Shown piece after piece: positions 1 to 7,732 of a stretch of DNA of 64,000 nucleotides. Both the position numbers and the translations under genes were made by a program. This DNA is from Urbifossiella limnaea (GTDB lineage: Bacteria; Planctomycetota; Planctomycetia; Gemmatales; Gemmataceae): positions 6,866,322-6,930,321 of the forward strand of contig NZ_CP036273.1 in assembly GCF_007747215.1 (NCBI RefSeq), given 5' to 3'. How positions within the stretch are numbered: the stretch's first letter is position 1; every line of letters begins with the position of its first letter. The notes under the pieces were generated by a model. It was not told the origin of the DNA. It ran no database searches and worked only from the letters and a program-made list of their open reading frames with translations.

Positions 1-336
1 GGCACCGTCCGCGAGGTCGTGCCCCTCGCCCAGCAGGCGACCCGGTCGGTCCTCGTCAAGCTGACCCTTCCGCCACCCCCGGCCGGCAAGACGCTCCTCC
101 CCGGGATGTTCGGCCGGGTCGAAATCGGGACCGGGACCGCCGACCGGCTGTGGGTGCCGTCGGCGGCGGTGCGCCGGATCGGGCAACTCGACCTGGTCGA
201 GGTCGCCGGGGCGGACGGCACCCTCGGCCGCCGCTTTGTCCGCGTCGGCCAGGAGCGGAAGCGGGGCGGGGTGGACGCGACCGAAATCCTCTCCGGCCTG
301 ACCGCGGGCGACCGGGTCGCGCTCCCTTCCAAGTAA
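1..336 (+). CDS. RND efflux periplasmic adaptor subunit (C-terminal part)
   Basis: The frame is open from the first base of the window, so this is the 3' end of a gene that starts upstream. The 111 visible residues look like the beta-barrel and membrane-proximal region of an HlyD/MFP adaptor: a segment with LLPGMFGRVEIG, typical of the strand where these proteins specify a maximum-affinity barrel, then VPSAAVRR and a C-terminal ILSGLTAGDRVAL stretch. Such adaptors bridge an inner-membrane RND pump and an outer-membrane channel in the periplasm. It ends 18 bases before the RND permease start, so the two are almost certainly co-transcribed. The substrate cannot be told from the fragment. Confidence 0.85.
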   Translation, partial: GTVREVVPLAQQATRSVLVKLTLPPPPAGKTLLPGMFGRVEIGTGTADRLWVPSAAVRRIGQLDLVEVAGADGTLGRRFVRVGQERKRGGVDATEILSGLTAGDRVALPSK

Positions 337-354
337 CCACCCCCGGAGTCCGCC

Positions 355-3300
355 ATGAGCACCGACCGCACCGACGGCGGGTTCGTCTCCCGGGTGGTCG
401 AGGCGTTCCTCACCGGAAACCTGTCCGTCCTCCTCGTCCTGGTCATGCTGGCCGGCGGCGTCGCCGCCCTCGCGCTGACCCCGCGGGAGGAGGAGCCCCA
501 GATCGTCGTCCCGATGGCGGACGTGTTCGTCCGCATGCCCGGGGCCAGCGCCGAGGAGGTCGAGCAGCTCGTCTCGTCCAAGCTGGAGCGGCTCCTCTAC
601 CAGATCGACGGGGTCGAGTACGTGTACTCGATGTCCCGCCCCGGCGAGGCCGTCGTGACCGTCCGGTTCCACGTCGGGGAGAGCCGCGAGGGGTCGCTGG
701 TCAAGCTGCACAACAAGATCATGATGCACACCGACGTGGTCCCGCCCGGGGTTACGGGGTGGGTGGTCAAGCCGGTCGAGATCGACGACGTGCCGTTCGT
801 CGCCGTCACCCTGTGGGGGAAGACGGCCGACGACTTCGCCCTGCGGCGGGTGGCCGAGCAGGTCGAGGTCGCGCTCCAGGGCGTGCCCGACACCGGCCGG
901 ACCGAGGTGGTCGGCGGCCGCCGGCGGCAGCTGCGGATCACGCTCGACCCGGAGCGGATGGCCTCCCGCCAGGTCACCCCGCTGGACGTGGACCGCGTCC
1001 TCCGCGGGGCGAACGTCGGCCTCCGGGCCGGCGAGCTGCGGGCCGGTAGCCGGGAGGTCGCGGTGGACAGCGGCCCGTACCTCCAGTCGGCCCGCGAGCT
1101 GGAAACGCTCGTCGTCGGGGTGTTCGCCGGGAAGCCGGTCTACCTCAAGGAGGTGGCCGAGGTGGCCGACGGCCCGGAGGAGCCGACCGGGTACACCCGC
1201 ATCGCGTTCGGCCCCGGCGCCGCCCGCGCCCCGCCCGAGGCCGCGACCGGGTCCGACTTCCCGGCGGTCACCGTCGGCGTCGCCCGGCGGAAGGGGAGCA
1301 ACGCCGTCGCCGTCGCCCACGCGATCGAGGCCCGGCTGGCCGAACTGCGGGCGACGGTCATCCCGCACGACGTCGAGGCCCGCGTCACCCGGAACTACGG
1401 CGAGACGGCCGACGAGAAGGTGAGCGAGCTGGTCCGCGAACTCGGGCTGGCGATCGTCATCGTCGCGGCCCTCATCATGTACGCCCTCGGCTGGCGCGAG
1501 GCGGTCATCGTCGTCACCGCGGTGCCGCTCACGTTCGCCCTCACGCTGCTCGTCAACTACCTGGCCGGGTACTCGATCAACCGGGTCACCCTGTTCGCCC
1601 TGATCCTCGCTCTCGGGCTGGTGGTGGACGACCCGATCGTGGACGTGGAGAACATCTTCCGCCACTTCGGGCTCCGGCGGAAGCCGCCGCGCGAGGCCGT
1701 GCTGGAGGCGGTCAACGAGGTCCGCCCGCCGATCATCGTGGCCACCCTGGTGGTGATGGTGTCGTTCCTCCCGATGCTGTTCATCACCGGGATGATGGGG
1801 CCGTACATGCGGCCGATGGCGCTGAACGTCCCGGTCGCCATGCTGATGTCGATGGTGGTGGCGTTCACCGTCACCCCGTGGCTCAGTTACCACGTCCTGA
1901 AGGGCGTGTACGGCAAGGGCGGGCACGAGCCGACCGACCCGCACCGCACGCTCACCTACCGCGCCTACCGCGCCGTGCTCACCCCGTTCCTGAACTCCCG
2001 CGCCGCCGCCTGGGGGCTGATCGGGTTCACTGGACTGCTGCTCGCCGGGTCGGTCGTCCTCCCGGCCCTCGGGCTCGTGCCGCTGAAGATGCTCCCGTTC
2101 GACAACAAGAACGAGTTCCTCGTCCTCATCGACCTGCCGGAGGGGAGCACCGCCGAGCAGACCGACGCCGCCCTCAAGGACCTGGCCGACGACCTGCGGA
2201 CCGCCCCCGAGGTGGCCGAGCTGCTGAGCTACGCCGGCACCGCGTCGCCGATGGACTTCAACGGGATGGTCCGGCACTACTACCTCCGCCGGGAGCCGAA
2301 CCGCGGCGACCTGCGGGTGAACCTGATCCCGAAGGAGGAGCGGGAGGCCCAGAGCCACGCCGTCGTCCTCCGCGTCCGCGACCGGCTCGAAGCCGTGGCC
2401 CGGCGGCACCAGGCGCGGCTGAAGATCGTCGAGGTGCCCCCCGGCCCGCCGGTGCTGAGCACCCTCGTCGCCGAGGTGTACCCGAAGCCGGACCAGACCC
2501 TCGCCCAGCTCCGGGCCGATGCGAAGCACGTCCGCGGGCTGTTCGAGACGGAGGCCGGGGTGGTGGACGTGGACGACACGTTCGAGGCCGAGCGGCCGCG
2601 GTTCGTCTTCCAGGTGGACCGGGAGAAGGCGTCGCTGACCGGGGTGACGGCCGAGCAGATCGCCAACACCCTGCGGATCGCGCTGGCTGGGATGCCGCCC
2701 GGGGAGGGCGACCCGAAAGACTTCCGCGCCGGCACCGGGCACCTGCCGCGGGAGTTGAACCCGCTGGTGATCGTGCTCCGGCTCCCGCAGGCCGACCGCG
2801 CCCGGCTCGGCCAGCTCGAGCGCCTCGGGGTGAAGACCCCGGCGGGGGAGATCGTGCGGCTCGGCGAACTCGGCCGGTTCGAGGAGGCCGCGGCCGAGGC
2901 GACGATCTACCGGAAGAACATGCAGCGGGTGGCGTTCGTGACCGCCGAGACGGCCGGCCGCACCCCCGGCGAGGCGGTGATCGGGCTGATGTTCCAGCTC
3001 CGCGACCACCCCACCCCGAACGGCGCCGAGGTGGCGTGGGCCGGGGAGGGCGAGTGGAAGATCACGCTCGACGTGTTCCGCGACCTCGGGCTCGCGTTCG
3101 CCGGCGCGCTGCTGCTGATCTACATCCTGATGGTCTACCAGACCGGCAGCTACCTCATCCCGCTGGTGCAGATGATCTCGATCCCGCTGACCGTGATCGG
3201 GATCATGCCCGGGTTCTGGCTGCTGAACGTGGTGACCGGCACGACCGTCGGGGGGCACGCGAACCCGGTCTACTTCACCGCCACCGGGATGATCGGGATG

Positions 3301-3693
3301 ATCGCCCTCGCCGGGATCGCCGACCGGAACGCGATCCTGCTGCTCGACTTCGTGCAGCACGTCCGGGACCGCGGGGGGTCGCTGCGGGACGCGCTCGTCG
3401 AGAGCGGAGCGGTCCGGCTCCGGCCGATCCTGCTGACCGCCGGGGCGGCGATGCTCGGGGCGTGGCCGATCACCCTCGACCCGGTGTTCAGCGGGCTGGC
3501 GTGGGCGCTGATCTTCGGCCTCGTCGTCTCGACCGCGTTTACCCTGGTCCTGGTCCCGGTCGTCTACTGGATGCTGTACCGCACGGCCGACGACGCCGGC
3601 CCGCACGGTACCGCTGGCGGTGACACACCTGTGTCATCGCCGCACACCCCACACACCGCTCCGACCCCGGCCGGCGGCATCGGGGCGCCGTGA
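355..3693 (+). CDS. RND efflux transporter permease (first of two)
   Basis: A 1,112-residue AcrB/CzcA-superfamily inner-membrane pump. It has one N-terminal membrane helix (about residues 20-40), a large periplasmic domain, a bundle of helices from about 360, a second periplasmic domain and a C-terminal helix bundle, the usual duplicated RND plan. The proton-relay signature in helix 4 reads VVDDPIVDVENI, with Asp425 and Asp426 present. It is powered by the proton gradient and exports through an adaptor and a TolC channel. The C-terminal 40 residues are a Thr/Pro/His-rich low-complexity tail unlike the rest. ATG at 355 follows the adaptor stop closely. No TolC gene lies beside it, so it may share the one at 12771. 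Confidence 0.93.
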   Translation: MSTDRTDGGFVSRVVEAFLTGNLSVLLVLVMLAGGVAALALTPREEEPQIVVPMADVFVRMPGASAEEVEQLVSSKLERLLYQIDGVEYVYSMSRPGEAVVTVRFHVGESREGSLVKLHNKIMMHTDVVPPGVTGWVVKPVEIDDVPFVAVTLWGKTADDFALRRVAEQVEVALQGVPDTGRTEVVGGRRRQLRITLDPERMASRQVTPLDVDRVLRGANVGLRAGELRAGSREVAVDSGPYLQSARELETLVVGVFAGKPVYLKEVAEVADGPEEPTGYTRIAFGPGAARAPPEAATGSDFPAVTVGVARRKGSNAVAVAHAIEARLAELRATVIPHDVEARVTRNYGETADEKVSELVRELGLAIVIVAALIMYALGWREAVIVVTAVPLTFALTLLVNYLAGYSINRVTLFALILALGLVVDDPIVDVENIFRHFGLRRKPPREAVLEAVNEVRPPIIVATLVVMVSFLPMLFITGMMGPYMRPMALNVPVAMLMSMVVAFTVTPWLSYHVLKGVYGKGGHEPTDPHRTLTYRAYRAVLTPFLNSRAAAWGLIGFTGLLLAGSVVLPALGLVPLKMLPFDNKNEFLVLIDLPEGSTAEQTDAALKDLADDLRTAPEVAELLSYAGTASPMDFNGMVRHYYLRREPNRGDLRVNLIPKEEREAQSHAVVLRVRDRLEAVARRHQARLKIVEVPPGPPVLSTLVAEVYPKPDQTLAQLRADAKHVRGLFETEAGVVDVDDTFEAERPRFVFQVDREKASLTGVTAEQIANTLRIALAGMPPGEGDPKDFRAGTGHLPRELNPLVIVLRLPQADRARLGQLERLGVKTPAGEIVRLGELGRFEEAAAEATIYRKNMQRVAFVTAETAGRTPGEAVIGLMFQLRDHPTPNGAEVAWAGEGEWKITLDVFRDLGLAFAGALLLIYILMVYQTGSYLIPLVQMISIPLTVIGIMPGFWLLNVVTGTTVGGHANPVYFTATGMIGMIALAGIADRNAILLLDFVQHVRDRGGSLRDALVESGAVRLRPILLTAGAAMLGAWPITLDPVFSGLAWALIFGLVVSTAFTLVLVPVVYWMLYRTADDAGPHGTAGGDTPVSSPHTPHTAPTPAGGIGAP

Positions 3694-3856
3694 CCGACCG
3701 GGCGAAGGCCTCGACGTGACAAGAGTGCAAGGCAAAATCGCCCACACGCAGCCGCTCGACGACCTGTGGGAGGTGGCCGCCGGGATCGAGGCCGTCGTCC
3801 CGGTCGACGGGTAAGCACGTCCTTGGATCCCTGCGCCGATAGCTGCGTGGGTCGGG

Positions 3857-3862
3857 TACAAT
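3857..3862 (+). promoter_or_regulatory. possible -10 element (TACAAT) ahead of the histidine kinase
   Basis: The 214-base gap between the RND permease and the histidine kinase has one AT-rich island with TACAAT, close to the sigma-70 -10 consensus, 46 bases before the ATG at 3908. No convincing -35 box sits 16-18 bases upstream; the nearest TTGGAT is 28 bases away. A promoter here would let the two-component pair be expressed apart from the pump. The rest of the gap holds a 64-codon frame (3620-3814) that overlaps the permease end and has no recognisable homology. Confidence 0.25.
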
Positions 3863-3907
3863 AAACCCGATGTCTACGAGACTCGGAGTTCGTCGGGAAA
3901 CCTGCGG

Positions 3908-5401
3908 ATGAGGCAGTTCCTTCTCAGCCGCTACTCCGGGCCGCTCGTCGCCCTCGGCGGGCTGCTCGCGGCCGCGTGCCTGGGCAGCACGATCGCCATC
4001 AACCGCCTTCAGACCGACCTCGCCCGTACAGTCCGGCACGACGCGGCCCGGATGGAGGCGGCCGGCGAACTTCAGGTCTGGCTGCGGCAACTCCGGTTCC
4101 ACGCCGTCATGTTCGCCGCCGACCCGTCTCCCGCCCGCCGGTGGCAGGTGGCCGAGGACCGCCGCCTGGTCGCCGCCGCCCTCGCCGACGCCCGCCACGA
4201 GTGCCACCCCGACGACCTCGAACTGTTGGAGGCGATCGGGCGGGGCTACCGGGAGTACGAGGCCGGGCTCGGGATGGACGACCGCCCCGGGGCGGCCCCG
4301 CGGGCGGGGGACGACTTCATCCGCTGGGCCGACGCCCATCCGGTCCAGGGGTTGCTCGTCCCCTGCCGCGAACTCGCCGACCGGCAACGGGAGCGGATGG
4401 ACCGGAGCGTCGAGCGGAGCGAGGCGCAGGCGACGTGGGCCGGCCGCGTGCTGGTCGGCCTCGGCCTGGCGGGCGCCCTCGGCGGGGTGCTCAGCGGGTT
4501 CGCCACCGCCCGCGGGGTGACCCGCCGGGTCGCCCGGCTGTCGGTGCGGGTGCAGGCGGTCCAGGCGCACCTCGGCCAGGACGTGGGGGAGATGACGGTC
4601 GAGCTCCCCCACCACTTCGGCGACCTGGACGAGCGGCTGGACCGGGTGGTCGGGCGGGTCAAGGAGGTGTGCGGGCGGCTCCAGGACCAGGAGCGGGAGC
4701 TGCTCCGGGCCGAGCAGCTCGCCGCCGTCGGGCAGCTCGCCGCCGGGGTCGCACACGAGGTCCGCAACCCGCTCACCGGGATCAAGTTCCTGGTCGAGGC
4801 GGCCCTCCGCCCCCGGAACCCTACCCCCCTCGACGGGGAAGACCTCCGCCTGATCCGCCAGGAGATCGTCCGCATGGAGCGGACGGTGCAGGACCTGATC
4901 GACTACGCCCGGACGCCGCCCCCGGACCGCCACGCTCACGACCTCCGCGCCCTGGTCGGCGAGGCCGCCGCAGTCGCGGCGAGCCGGGCCGAGCGGAAGC
5001 AGCTCGTCGTCCGGCTCGACCTGCCGGCCGCGCCCGCGCCGGCGGCGGTGGACCGCGACCAGGTGCTATCCGTGCTGACCAACCTGCTGTACAACGCGAT
5101 TGACGCCACCCCGCCGGGCGGCGAGGTCGCCGTCGGGGTGGGCGTCGGGCCGGGCTCCGCCCCGCGGGTGACCGTGACCGACACCGGCCGGGGCATCGAC
5201 CCGGCGGTCGCGGACCGGCTGTTCACCCCGTTCGCCACCACCAAGCCGACCGGCACCGGGCTCGGGTTGACCGTCGCCCGGCGGGTCGCCCGGGACCACG
5301 GGGGAACCCTGACGGGGGTCAACCGGCCCGGCGGCGGGGCGTGCTTCACACTCACCCTGCCGGCCGCGGAGGAGGCTCGTGCCGAAGCTGCTGGTCGTTG
5401 A
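3908..5401 (+). CDS. membrane sensor histidine kinase
   Basis: A 497-residue sensor kinase. A membrane helix near residues 12-32, a roughly 140-residue periplasmic sensor region without a recognised fold, a second helix near 180-200, then a HAMP-like linker and the transmitter. The phospho-acceptor H-box reads GVAHEVRNPLTG. The ATP-binding lobe shows the N box (NLLYNAIDA), G1 (DTGRGID) and G2 (GTGLGL). Its stop lies 23 bases inside the next gene, an NtrC-family regulator, so the pair is translationally coupled and its partner is clear. The signal is unknown. Placement between two RND pumps suggests control of efflux in response to an envelope or metal/toxin signal, which is inference. Confidence 0.93.
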   Translation: MRQFLLSRYSGPLVALGGLLAAACLGSTIAINRLQTDLARTVRHDAARMEAAGELQVWLRQLRFHAVMFAADPSPARRWQVAEDRRLVAAALADARHECHPDDLELLEAIGRGYREYEAGLGMDDRPGAAPRAGDDFIRWADAHPVQGLLVPCRELADRQRERMDRSVERSEAQATWAGRVLVGLGLAGALGGVLSGFATARGVTRRVARLSVRVQAVQAHLGQDVGEMTVELPHHFGDLDERLDRVVGRVKEVCGRLQDQERELLRAEQLAAVGQLAAGVAHEVRNPLTGIKFLVEAALRPRNPTPLDGEDLRLIRQEIVRMERTVQDLIDYARTPPPDRHAHDLRALVGEAAAVAASRAERKQLVVRLDLPAAPAPAAVDRDQVLSVLTNLLYNAIDATPPGGEVAVGVGVGPGSAPRVTVTDTGRGIDPAVADRLFTPFATTKPTGTGLGLTVARRVARDHGGTLTGVNRPGGGACFTLTLPAAEEARAEAAGR

Positions 5402-6809
5402 CGACGAGCCGATCATCTGCCACTCCTTCCGCCGGGTGTTCACCGACCCCGCGGTCGAGGTGGTCACCGCCGGGTCGGTGGCCGAGGGGTGGGCGCGGTT
5501 CGAGCGGGACCGGCCGGACGTGGTCGTGCTCGACCTGCAACTCCCCGACGGGTCCGGGCTCGACCTGTTCGAGCGGGTCCGCGCCGCCGACCCGCGGCGG
5601 CCGGTCGTGTTCATCACCGCCCACGGCACGTCCGACACGGCGATCGAGGCGATGAAGCGGGGGGCGTTCGACTACCTGACCAAGCCGCTCGACCTGGAGC
5701 AGGTGAGCGGGCTGCTCGGCCGGGCGTTCGACGCAGCCCGGCTGATGCACGAGCCGGCGGCCCTCCCGGACGACCCGGCCGCCGACCGGATCGTCGGCCG
5801 CACCCCGGTCGTGCAGGAGATGTGTAAGCTCATCGGCCGGCTCGCCCCGCAGGACGCGAACGTCCTGATCCTCGGCGAGTCCGGGACCGGCAAGGAGCTG
5901 GTCGCCCGCGCGCTCTACCAGCACTCGACGCGGGCCGACCGGCCGTTCCTGGCGATCAACTGCGCGGCCCTCCCCGACGCCCTGGTCGAGAGCGAGCTGT
6001 TCGGCCACGAGCGGGGGGCCTTCACCGGGGCCGACCACCGGCGGGTCGGCCGGTTCGAGCAGTGCGGCGACGGCACGATCCTGCTGGACGAGATCGGGGA
6101 CATGCCGCTCCCGGCGCAGGCGAAGATCCTCCGGCTGCTGCAGGACCAGACGTTCGAGCGGGTCGGCGGGAGCCAGCCCATCCGCACCCGGGTCCGGGTG
6201 CTGGCCGCCACGAACCAGGACCTGGAGCAACTTATCGCCGCCGGCCGGTTCCGGGGCGACCTGTACTACCGGCTCAAGGTGGCCACCGTCCGGGTGCCGC
6301 CGCTGCGCGACCGGCGGGCGGACATCCCGGAGCTGGCCCACCACTTCCTGTTCCGCCACGCCCGGGCGGCGGGCCGCGACGTCCGCGACTTTTCCCCGGA
6401 GGCCCTGGACCTGCTCCAGCGGCACGACTGGCCGGGGAACGTCCGGCAGCTTCAGAACGAGGTCCAGATGGCGGTCTACCAGGCCGCCGGTCAGACCGTA
6501 TTCCCGGCCGACCTGCCCAGCCTCGGTCCGGCCGGCGGGCCGTTCCCGCCGGCACCGGATGTACTTGCCGGGGCGTTGCCCACGTCGCGGGACGCGCCCC
6601 CAGACTTGATCGGCTCGATCGAGACGTACCTTCGGGACGGGGGTAACGACGTGTACGCGCGGGTCATGGCGGTGGTGGAACGGGAGCTCCTCACCCGCGC
6701 GCTCCGCCACACCAACGGGCACCAAGGGCAGGCCAGCGAACTCCTCGGGATCAACCGCTCGACCCTTCGTCTGAAGCTCCGGGACCTCGGGATCTTGCCC
6801 CCCGGGTAA
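5379..6809 (+). CDS. NtrC-family sigma-54-dependent response regulator
   Basis: A 476-residue regulator with three parts. Residues 1-120 are a receiver domain with the acidic pair Asp8/Asp9 and phospho-acceptor Asp52 (VVVLDLQLPD). Residues about 140-370 are an AAA+ domain with Walker A GESGTGKE, the sigma-54 contact loop GAFTGAD and Walker B LLDEIGD. A C-terminal Fis-type helix-turn-helix (NGHQGQASELLGINRSTL) binds upstream activator sites. It starts with GTG at 5379, after a GGAGGAGG ribosome site inside the kinase gene. Phosphorylated by the kinase, it should activate RpoN-dependent promoters. I looked for TGGCAC-N5-TTGC sites in the gaps at 3694-3907, 6810-7048 and 7696-7732 and found none convincing. 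Confidence 0.95.
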   Translation: MPKLLVVDDEPIICHSFRRVFTDPAVEVVTAGSVAEGWARFERDRPDVVVLDLQLPDGSGLDLFERVRAADPRRPVVFITAHGTSDTAIEAMKRGAFDYLTKPLDLEQVSGLLGRAFDAARLMHEPAALPDDPAADRIVGRTPVVQEMCKLIGRLAPQDANVLILGESGTGKELVARALYQHSTRADRPFLAINCAALPDALVESELFGHERGAFTGADHRRVGRFEQCGDGTILLDEIGDMPLPAQAKILRLLQDQTFERVGGSQPIRTRVRVLAATNQDLEQLIAAGRFRGDLYYRLKVATVRVPPLRDRRADIPELAHHFLFRHARAAGRDVRDFSPEALDLLQRHDWPGNVRQLQNEVQMAVYQAAGQTVFPADLPSLGPAGGPFPPAPDVLAGALPTSRDAPPDLIGSIETYLRDGGNDVYARVMAVVERELLTRALRHTNGHQGQASELLGINRSTLRLKLRDLGILPPG

Positions 6810-6852
6810 TGACCAAAAAGCCGTCCATGTCGGTGGTTAAGTACTGCACATG

Positions 6853-6886
6853 CGCCGGCGGATTATCCGCCCGCGCGGCGGCTTTT
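6853..6886 (+). terminator. candidate Rho-independent terminator after the regulator gene
   Basis: Forty-three bases after the response-regulator stop an inner stem GGCGGA/TCCGCC (6857-6862 with 6866-6871, loop TTA) is enclosed by a short CGCCG/CGGCG pairing and followed by GCTTTT. The T run is only four long, so this is a plausible but not strong terminator. It would separate the regulator from the lipoprotein and second pump genes. The rest of 6810-7048 shows nothing else I can name. Confidence 0.35.
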
Positions 6887-7048
6887 CCCCCCTCGGCGGT
6901 GAGTTTTCCGCCAAGCAGGCTTAACCGAGCGCGGGTTGCCCCACTCCGCCAGCGACGTGGGTCGCAGGTTTTCAAGGCCTCTCGCTACTGCAGGACGAAT
7001 CCCCGGCCCCGGCACGGACACTGCTAGGGTCGGCCGGTGAGGTCTCCC

Positions 7049-7495
7049 ATGCGCCGGCTTCCGAGCCTGCTGTTGCTCACCACCGCGGTCGGGGTGGCCG
7101 GATGCGTCTACCCCCCCGGGAGCGCCCCAGGCCCCCGGCCGGAGTACCCGGTCCGCGGCCACGTGTTCGTCAACGGCCGGCCGGCCGCGGGGGCGGTGGT
7201 CGTGTTCCACCCCGCGCACGACCCGTCCGGCAGGGCCGGCCCGCGGCCGCGGGCCGTCGTCCGGGACGACGGGTCGTTCGGGCTGCCGACCGCGGAGCTT
7301 CCCGGCGGTGCGCCGGCCGGGAATTACGTCGTGACGGTGGTGTGGCAGCCGGGTGGGGTCGGGGAGGACCGGCTCGGCGGGCGGTACGCCGACCCGGCTC
7401 ACGCCCGACTCACGACCGCCGTACTCAAGGGGCCGAATGACCTCCCGCCGTTCCACCTGGACGAGCCGGGGCGGCCGGGGGTGACGAGCCCATGA
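7049..7495 (+). CDS. small secreted lipoprotein with carboxypeptidase-regulatory-like fold
   Basis: About 148 residues. It opens with a signal peptide ending in a lipobox-like GVAGC, so the mature protein probably begins with a lipid-modified Cys. The body (YPVRGHVFVNGRPAAGAVVV, then VVRDDGSFGLPT and a VTVVWQP strand) resembles the short beta-sandwich of carboxypeptidase-regulatory-like domains, common in planctomycete lipoproteins that follow the scheme of transthyretin-like proteins. ATG 7049 is preferred over the in-frame GTG at 7037 because GGTGAGG sits 6 bases upstream of it. The stop overlaps the next ATG by four bases (ATGA). Function unknown; its position suggests a link to the envelope pump downstream. 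Confidence 0.75.
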   Translation: MRRLPSLLLLTTAVGVAGCVYPPGSAPGPRPEYPVRGHVFVNGRPAAGAVVVFHPAHDPSGRAGPRPRAVVRDDGSFGLPTAELPGGAPAGNYVVTVVWQPGGVGEDRLGGRYADPAHARLTTAVLKGPNDLPPFHLDEPGRPGVTSP

Positions 7496-7695
7496 GGTCT
7501 CTCGCCAGCGGATACCCTGCTCCACGCCGTCGCCTGCTGCGCTGTGACGCCTGCGGGCGGAGCGACGAGTGCCGGCCGGCGGAGCTCCGCCGGTACACCC
7601 GCGAGGGGTGGCCCCGGTGTCGTGGGCAGGTGATGGCCGTCTTCACCGAACTCCCGCGACCCGACCCGCCGGCCCCGCCCGCGATCACCCCCTGA
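7492..7695 (+). CDS. small zinc-ribbon-like protein
   Basis: A 67-residue protein with CDACG near the N-terminal third, an isolated Cys in DECR, and a Cys in WPRCRGQVM. The pattern CxxCG, a basic helix, then WPxCxGxxM recurs in small planctomycete proteins and may bind one metal ion, although only four cysteines are present and their spacing is irregular. It is coupled to the lipoprotein gene by an ATGA overlap and ends 37 bases before the second RND permease. I do not recognise a function. It could also be a chance frame, but the Cys pattern and overlap argue for a real gene. Confidence 0.55.
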   Translation: MRSLASGYPAPRRRLLRCDACGRSDECRPAELRRYTREGWPRCRGQVMAVFTELPRPDPPAPPAITP

Positions 7696-7732
7696 CCCGA
7701 TCCCGCTCCCGCCCGAACACGAGGACTCCCGG

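Noticed and set aside
3620-3814. 64-codon frame between the first RND permease and the histidine kinase
   Set aside because: It overlaps the permease's 3' end, lacks a ribosome site and shows no family motif; composition follows from high G+C.
3694-7732. Search for sigma-54 promoters (TGGCAC-N5-TTGC) near the NtrC-type regulator
   Set aside because: A TTGC in the 6810-7048 gap lacks the partner TGGCAC at the right distance; no other candidates.
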